Source: Nemopilema nomurai (taxonomy: Eukaryota > Cnidaria > Scyphozoa > Rhizostomeae > Rhizostomatidae). From it: a DNA stretch of 64,000 bases. Location of the stretch: the NCBI GenBank assembly GCA_003864495.1, contig ML133387.1, positions 768,115-832,114 of the forward strand, given 5' to 3'. Position numbers and translations under genes: made by a program. The notes beneath the pieces were generated by a model. It did no database searches. It was not told the DNA's origin and was given only the letters and a program-made list of their open reading frames with translations. Positions 59,089 to 64,000 of the stretch are shown piece by piece; the stretch's first letter is position 1; the number at the start of each line of letters is the position of its first letter.

Positions 59089-61454
59089 AAACACTGGCAT
59101 AAGGATAACACAAAATAGTAGTTTTGCGAAGGACCAAAAAACCTATGGTGAGAAAGATGGGCAGGCTGGAACTGAGACATTAGAGGATCGCTGCTACGTT
59201 CATGGATATGCTAGGCTTGGAACAAATGGTAGATATACTTTAAAGAAAAAGTCTTGAGTTGCTTTCAGTACATATTCGAAAGAAGCAAGGACTTTATATT
59301 TTGAAGACAGAATATGACTCTTTTGGTTGGATGAAAGAGCAAAAACAACCGACAAAGTCACGATAAAAAGCAACCTTGAAGAGGAAACAAAGAATTGCAA
59401 CTAAACGACGAAGGACGAGCAAAAGAGAGAGAAATGCCACAAGAAAAACAAAATAATTGTTTCGGGCCACAAATCAACCCATCCAACCACTTCCAACTCG
59501 ACCAAAAAGCATTCAAAATGCAAGAATGTTTTAAGGATAATGAAGATGTTAAGGGCTATGGAAAGGTAATGAAGATGATGATCAAGATGACGATGAAGAT
59601 TAGGTTATGATGAAGATGATGATCAACATGATGAAGATGAAATCCTAACAATTACAAAACGAAGAGAGAGAAATAGAAGTGAAACAATGTTTATATCAAC
59701 GAACTTACAATTCAAAAAGAATAACCTCAAAACGAAGACAGTACTACGACTCTCACCTAACTCGCCAAGGACCGACCGACCAAAAATAACTCTTTTATAC
59801 ATCTGAGTAAGCCATCCTTAAGTTGTCACGGGAAAAAGCAACCTTGAAGAGGAAACAAAGAATTGCAGCTAAACGACGAAGGACGAGCAAAAGAGAGAGA
59901 AATGCCACAAGAAAAACAAAATAATTGTTTCGGGCCACAAATCAACCCATCCAACCACTTCCAACTCGACCAAAAAGCATTCAAAATGCAAGAATGTTTT
60001 AAGGATAATGAAGATGTTAAGGGCTATGGAAAGGTAATGAAGATGATGATCAAGATGACGATGAAGATTAGGTTATGATGAAGATGATGATCAACATGAT
60101 GAAGATGAAATCCTAACAATTACAAAACGAAGAGAGAGAAATAGAAGTGAAACAATGTTTATATCAACGAACTTACAATTCAAAAAGAATAACCTCAAAA
60201 CGAAGATAGTACTACGACTCTCACCTAACTCGCCAAGGACCGACCGACCAAAAATAACTCTTTTATACATCTGAGTAAGCCATCCTTAAGTTGTCACGGG
60301 AAAAAGCAACCTTGAAGAAGAAACAAAGAAGTGCAGCTAAACGACGAAGGACGAGCAAAAAAGAGAGAAATGCCGCAAGGGCAAAAACAAACTGTTTCAG
60401 GCCACAAATCAACCCATCCAATAACTACCAACTCGACCAAACAGTATACAAACTTCAAGACGATGATGAGGATGATGAGGATGATGAAGATTTTAAAGGG
60501 CCAAGGAAAGGTTATGAAGATGATGATCAAGATGACCATGAAGATTAGGTTATGATGAAGATGATGATCAACATGATGAAGATAAAATCCTAACAATTAC
60601 AAAACAAAGAGAGAGAAATAGAAGTGCAACAATGTTTGTATCAACGAACTTCCAATTCAAAAGAATAACCTCAAAACCAAGACTGTACTACGACCCTCAC
60701 CTAACTCGCCAAGGACCGACCGACCAAAAATAACTCTTTTATACATCCTAGTAAGCCATCCTTGAGTTGTCAGCCCTTCAAATGTTCTATGCAGTAAAAA
60801 ACAAAGATGATTATCAAGCAACAACCTGGAGAGCTTAAACGATTGTCAAATAAAAGCTCAAAACTTTAAAACTCTCAGTATCAGATCAATATAATGATGT
60901 AAGAGATGGGAAAGAATCCAGTGTGGAACAGCTGTGAAAGGGCCATAAATGCTCTTTTCAAACTAGCATCAGTATGCCCAAAGGTGTAAAAAAGAAACGA
61001 TAAACGAGAAGGACAGGTGGAGAGTAGATTCTAACGAAAGGATAGGAGAAGAATATGCAACGGACACGTGATGACAATCTTCGACGAAGAGATTAAATGA
61101 AATGAGAATACTAAGGATGAAATTGTACGAGCACTCATTGAGTAGGTCGTTGGAGAGTATAAATTATAATCAATTAAAAAGATGAAACAGGGAAAGCAGC
61201 TGGGCCCTCGAATATAGATCTAGAACTCAAAACTGCTAGTGCGTAGATTTGGGTTCAAATAAAAATTAAACACTTTCATCAAACGTCTCATCACAAGCGG
61301 TTGCTGTAAAATGGCAGTGCATGCAGAAGCAACTACTCGATTGCAATAATTCAGTGAATGTTGTAAACTATTGACTGGAACAATGTTAACATTGAAGGTG
61401 AAATCTCATCGAATTATAGGAGCCATATAACGGAAAGGATTTTACAGGCCAGTG
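59089..61454 (+). repeat. Array 3, unit 5 (A, A, B: triple sub-repeat)
   Basis: The unit is 2,366 bp, the longest. Matching points 59,395, 59,863 and 60,331 are each 468 bp apart. The two A copies are nearly identical to each other and share AAGAAAAACAAAATAATTG with GTTTCGGGCC. The B copy reads GATTTTAAAGGG, so its acidic frame continues through 60,548. Confidence 0.95.
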
Positions 61455-63395
61455 AAACACTGGCATAAGGATAACACAAAATAGTAGTTTTGCGAAGGAC
61501 CAAAAAACCTATGGTGAGAAAGATGGGCAGGCTGAAACTGAGACATTAGAGGATCGCTGCTACGTTCATGGATATGCTAGGCTTGGAACAAATGGTAGAT
61601 ATACTTTAAAGAAAAAGTCTTGAGTTGCTTTCAGTACATATTCGAAAGAAGCAAGGACTTTATATTTTGAAGACAGAAGCTGACTCTTTTGGTTGGATGA
61701 AAGAGCAAAAACAACCGACAAAGTCACGATAAAAAGCAACCTTGAAGAGGAAACAAAGAATTGCAGCTAAACGACGAAGGACGAGCAAAAGAGAGAGAAA
61801 TGCCACAAGATAAACAAAATAATTGTTTCAGGCCACAAATCAACCCATCCAACCACTTCCAACTCGACCAAAAAGCATTCAAAATGCAAGAATGTTTTAA
61901 GGATAATGAAGATGTTAAGGGCTATGGAAAGGTAATGAAGATGATGATCAAGATGACGATGAAGATTAGGTTATGATGAAGATGATGATCAACATGATGA
62001 AGATAAAATCCTAACAATTACAAAACGAGGAGAGAGAAACAGAAGTGAAACAATGTTTATATCAACGATCTTACAATTGAAAAAGAATAACCTCAAACCA
62101 AGACTGTACTACGACCCTCACCTAACTCGCCAAGGACCGACCGACCAAAAATAACTCTTTTATACATCTGAGTAAGCCATCCTTAAGTTGTCACGGGAAA
62201 AAGCAACCTTGAAGAAGAAACAAAGAAGTGCAGCTAAACGACGAAGGACGAGCAAAAAAGAGAGAAATGCCGCAAGGGCAAAAACAAACTGTTTCAGGCC
62301 ACAAATCAACCCATCCAATAACTACCAACTCGACCAAACAGTATACAAACTTCAAGACGATGATGAGGATGATGAGGATGATGAAAATTTTTAAGGGCCA
62401 AGGAAAGGTTATGAAGATGATGATCAAGATGACCATGAAGATTAGGTTATGATGAAGATGATGATCAACATGATGAAGATAAATCCTAACAATTACAAAA
62501 CAAAGAGAGAGAAATAGAAGTGCAACAATGTTTGTATCAACGAACTTCCAATTCAAAAAGAATAACCTCAAAACCAAGACTGTACTACGACCCTCACCTA
62601 ACTCGCCAAGGACCGACCGACCAAAAATAACTCTTTTATACATCCTAGTAAGCCATCCTTGAGTTGTCAGCCCTTCAAATGTTCTATGCAGTAAAAAACA
62701 AAGATGATTATCAAGCAACAACCTTGAGAGCTTAAACGATTTTCAAATAAAAGCTCAAAACTTTAAAACTCTCAGTATCAGATCAATATAATGATGTAAG
62801 AGATGGGAAAGAATCCAGTATGGAACAGCTGTGAAAGGGCCATAAATGCTCTTCTCAAACTAGCATCAGTATGCCCAAAGGTGTAAAAAAGAAACGATAA
62901 ACGAGAAGGACAGGTGGAGAGTAGATTCTAACGAAAGGATAGGAGAAGAATATGCAACGGACACGTGATGACAATCTTCGACGAAGAGATTAAATGAAAT
63001 GAGAATACTAAGGATGAAATTGTACGAGGACTCATTGAGTAGGTCGCTGGAGAGTATAAATTAAAATCAATTAAAAAGATGAAACAGGGAAAGCAGCTGG
63101 GCCCTCGAATATAGATCTAGAACTCAAAACTGCTAGTGCGTAGATTTGGGTTTAAATAAAAATTAAACACTTTCATCAAACGTCTACTCACAAAGCGATG
63201 GGACGTTTCTTCTACATAGGTGAAAGGCTTACTGTTAGCGGCTGTTGTAAAACGGCAGTGCATGCAAGAGCAACTACTCGATTGCAATACTTCAGGTAAT
63301 GTTGTAAACCATTGACTGGAACAATGTTAACATTGAAGGTCAAATCTCATCGAATTATAGGAGCTGTGTAACGGAAAGGATTTTACAGGCCAGTG
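61455..63395 (+). repeat. Array 3, unit 6, terminal type (A plus B)
   Basis: The unit is 1,941 bp. It keeps the stretch of about 45 bp near 63,183-63,235. The 176-codon minus-strand frame at 62,191-62,721 arises because single-base losses join two repeat frames; it is not a gene. Confidence 0.9.
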
Positions 63396-63557
63396 AAACA
63401 CTGTCAAAAGGATAACATAAGATGGTAGTTTTGTGAGGGACCGAAAAAACCTATGGTTAGAGAGATGGGCAAGCTGAAACTGAGACACAAGTGGATTACT
63501 CATGTGTTGATGGACATGACAGTCTTGAAAGAAATGGTAAATAGGAAAGCAAAACAA
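63060..63557 (+). pseudogene. Decayed non-LTR RT in terminal unit (array 3 / block 4)
   Basis: It has the same motifs and lesions as 8,700-9,200. Confidence 0.7.
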
Positions 63558-64000
63558 AAATGCATTGAGTAGCTTTCAGTACATATTTAGGACACAGAAG
63601 GATGTCAGGTTTCTCACAACTATCCATCAGCAAGAATAAATCCACTGCTATCTAAGGTGGGTCAGCTATATATATTTCCTTTACCTTTTAAAAACGAGTG
63701 TTTGTGTGAACTGTAAGCATCGGAAACCATGCAACAAAATGAAGTCGTTTATTATCAATGGACCAATAATTGGCGTTTGAAAGTTTTCCGGTAAATCAGC
63801 ATGAGCAATTGCATGCCATTTCCAGTAAGGCCTGCTTGAAGTGAATCAACCCAGCCATTTCCAACTCAACAAAACAGTATAAAAACTGCAAGGTGATGAT
63901 GAAGATGATGAAGATTATGATCAAGATGGCGATGAGGATTGTGATGAAGAAGTTGATCTTGAAACTGAACAACAACAAAACAATGATAAGATGAAAGGAA
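63396..64000 (+). repeat. Macro-repeat block 4, cut by the window edge
   Basis: It is collinear with 9,041-9,645. It has no terminal-repeat element at the ACATAT site (63,580-63,590). It shares GATGATGAAG and the CTGCTATCTAAGG variant with block 3, so block 4 is closer to block 3. Confidence 0.9.
63839..64000 (+). pseudogene. Acidic-tract relic, type C (block 4, partial)
   Basis: It is the same as in block 3 as far as the window reaches. Confidence 0.5.

Noticed and set aside
62191..62721. 176-codon minus-strand frame across a B sub-repeat and its flank
   Set aside because: It exists only because single-base losses join two frames that are separate in sister units; its Ile/Leu-rich part is the antisense of GAT/GAA repeats.
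7608..63395. CRISPR-like array
   Set aside because: Repeats are hundreds of bases long, contiguous and without unique spacers, and the genome is animal-like.

Overview
This window looks like non-coding, repeat-rich nuclear DNA from an animal. The retroelement types (BEL/Pao LTR element, a decayed non-LTR RT, a tRNA-headed SINE, a hAT-type fragment), the long G and C homopolymers and an integrase-core repeat family that I recall from corals, sea anemones and Hydra suggest a cnidarian, possibly a stony coral. That placement is inference. I see no intact cellular gene, no rRNA, no CRISPR and no prokaryotic gene organisation. All percentages and alignments behind these calls were judged by eye.

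Layout. Positions 1-6,762 are single-copy within the window: a broken integrase-core family fragment (about 820-1,187, minus strand), two MITE-like elements (2,832-3,082 and 4,137-4,272), homopolymer G runs, and long stretches where I recognise nothing. From 6,763 to the end the window is one large nested tandem repeat with three levels. The smallest is a sub-repeat of about 468 bp (types A and B) with an acidic, GAT/GAA-rich core. The middle level is a unit of about 1.4 kb (1.9 kb when a B copy is present, 2.4 kb in one case) that joins the sub-repeat to a decayed non-LTR retrotransposon RT. The largest is a macro-repeat of about 15-20 kb made of a leader (L, about 0.85 kb), an array of units, and a block of about 8.1 kb. 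Arrays 0-3 hold 1, 4, 5 and 6 units. Blocks start at 9,041, 24,184, 43,464 and 63,396; the last is cut by the window edge.

Each complete block carries the same parts in the same order: an acidic relic, a 16-bp tandem repeat, a worn tRNA-like SINE head, an AT-rich stretch with no recognisable gene, a BEL/Pao-like LTR, a gag-position frame, an inserted segment with a CpG-rich stretch and a hAT-type C-terminal fragment, then BEL/Pao RNase H, zinc-binding and integrase pieces. The pol region is dead in the same way in every copy: shared stops, shared frameshifts and Tyr at the expected second catalytic Asp of integrase. The element therefore decayed before the macro-repeat was copied. The BEL/Pao homology stops at about 17,143, where the next leader begins.

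Later events mark single copies: a 1,247-bp terminal-repeat element only in block 2 (24,374-25,620), a 183-bp tRNA-headed SINE with 14-bp target duplications only in block 3 (44,826-45,008), a deletion of about 190 bp only in block 3 (near 48,938), and loss of a C-rich tract only in block 1. The window is best read as a record of amplification by unequal exchange with later mobile-element insertions, not as a set of working genes.
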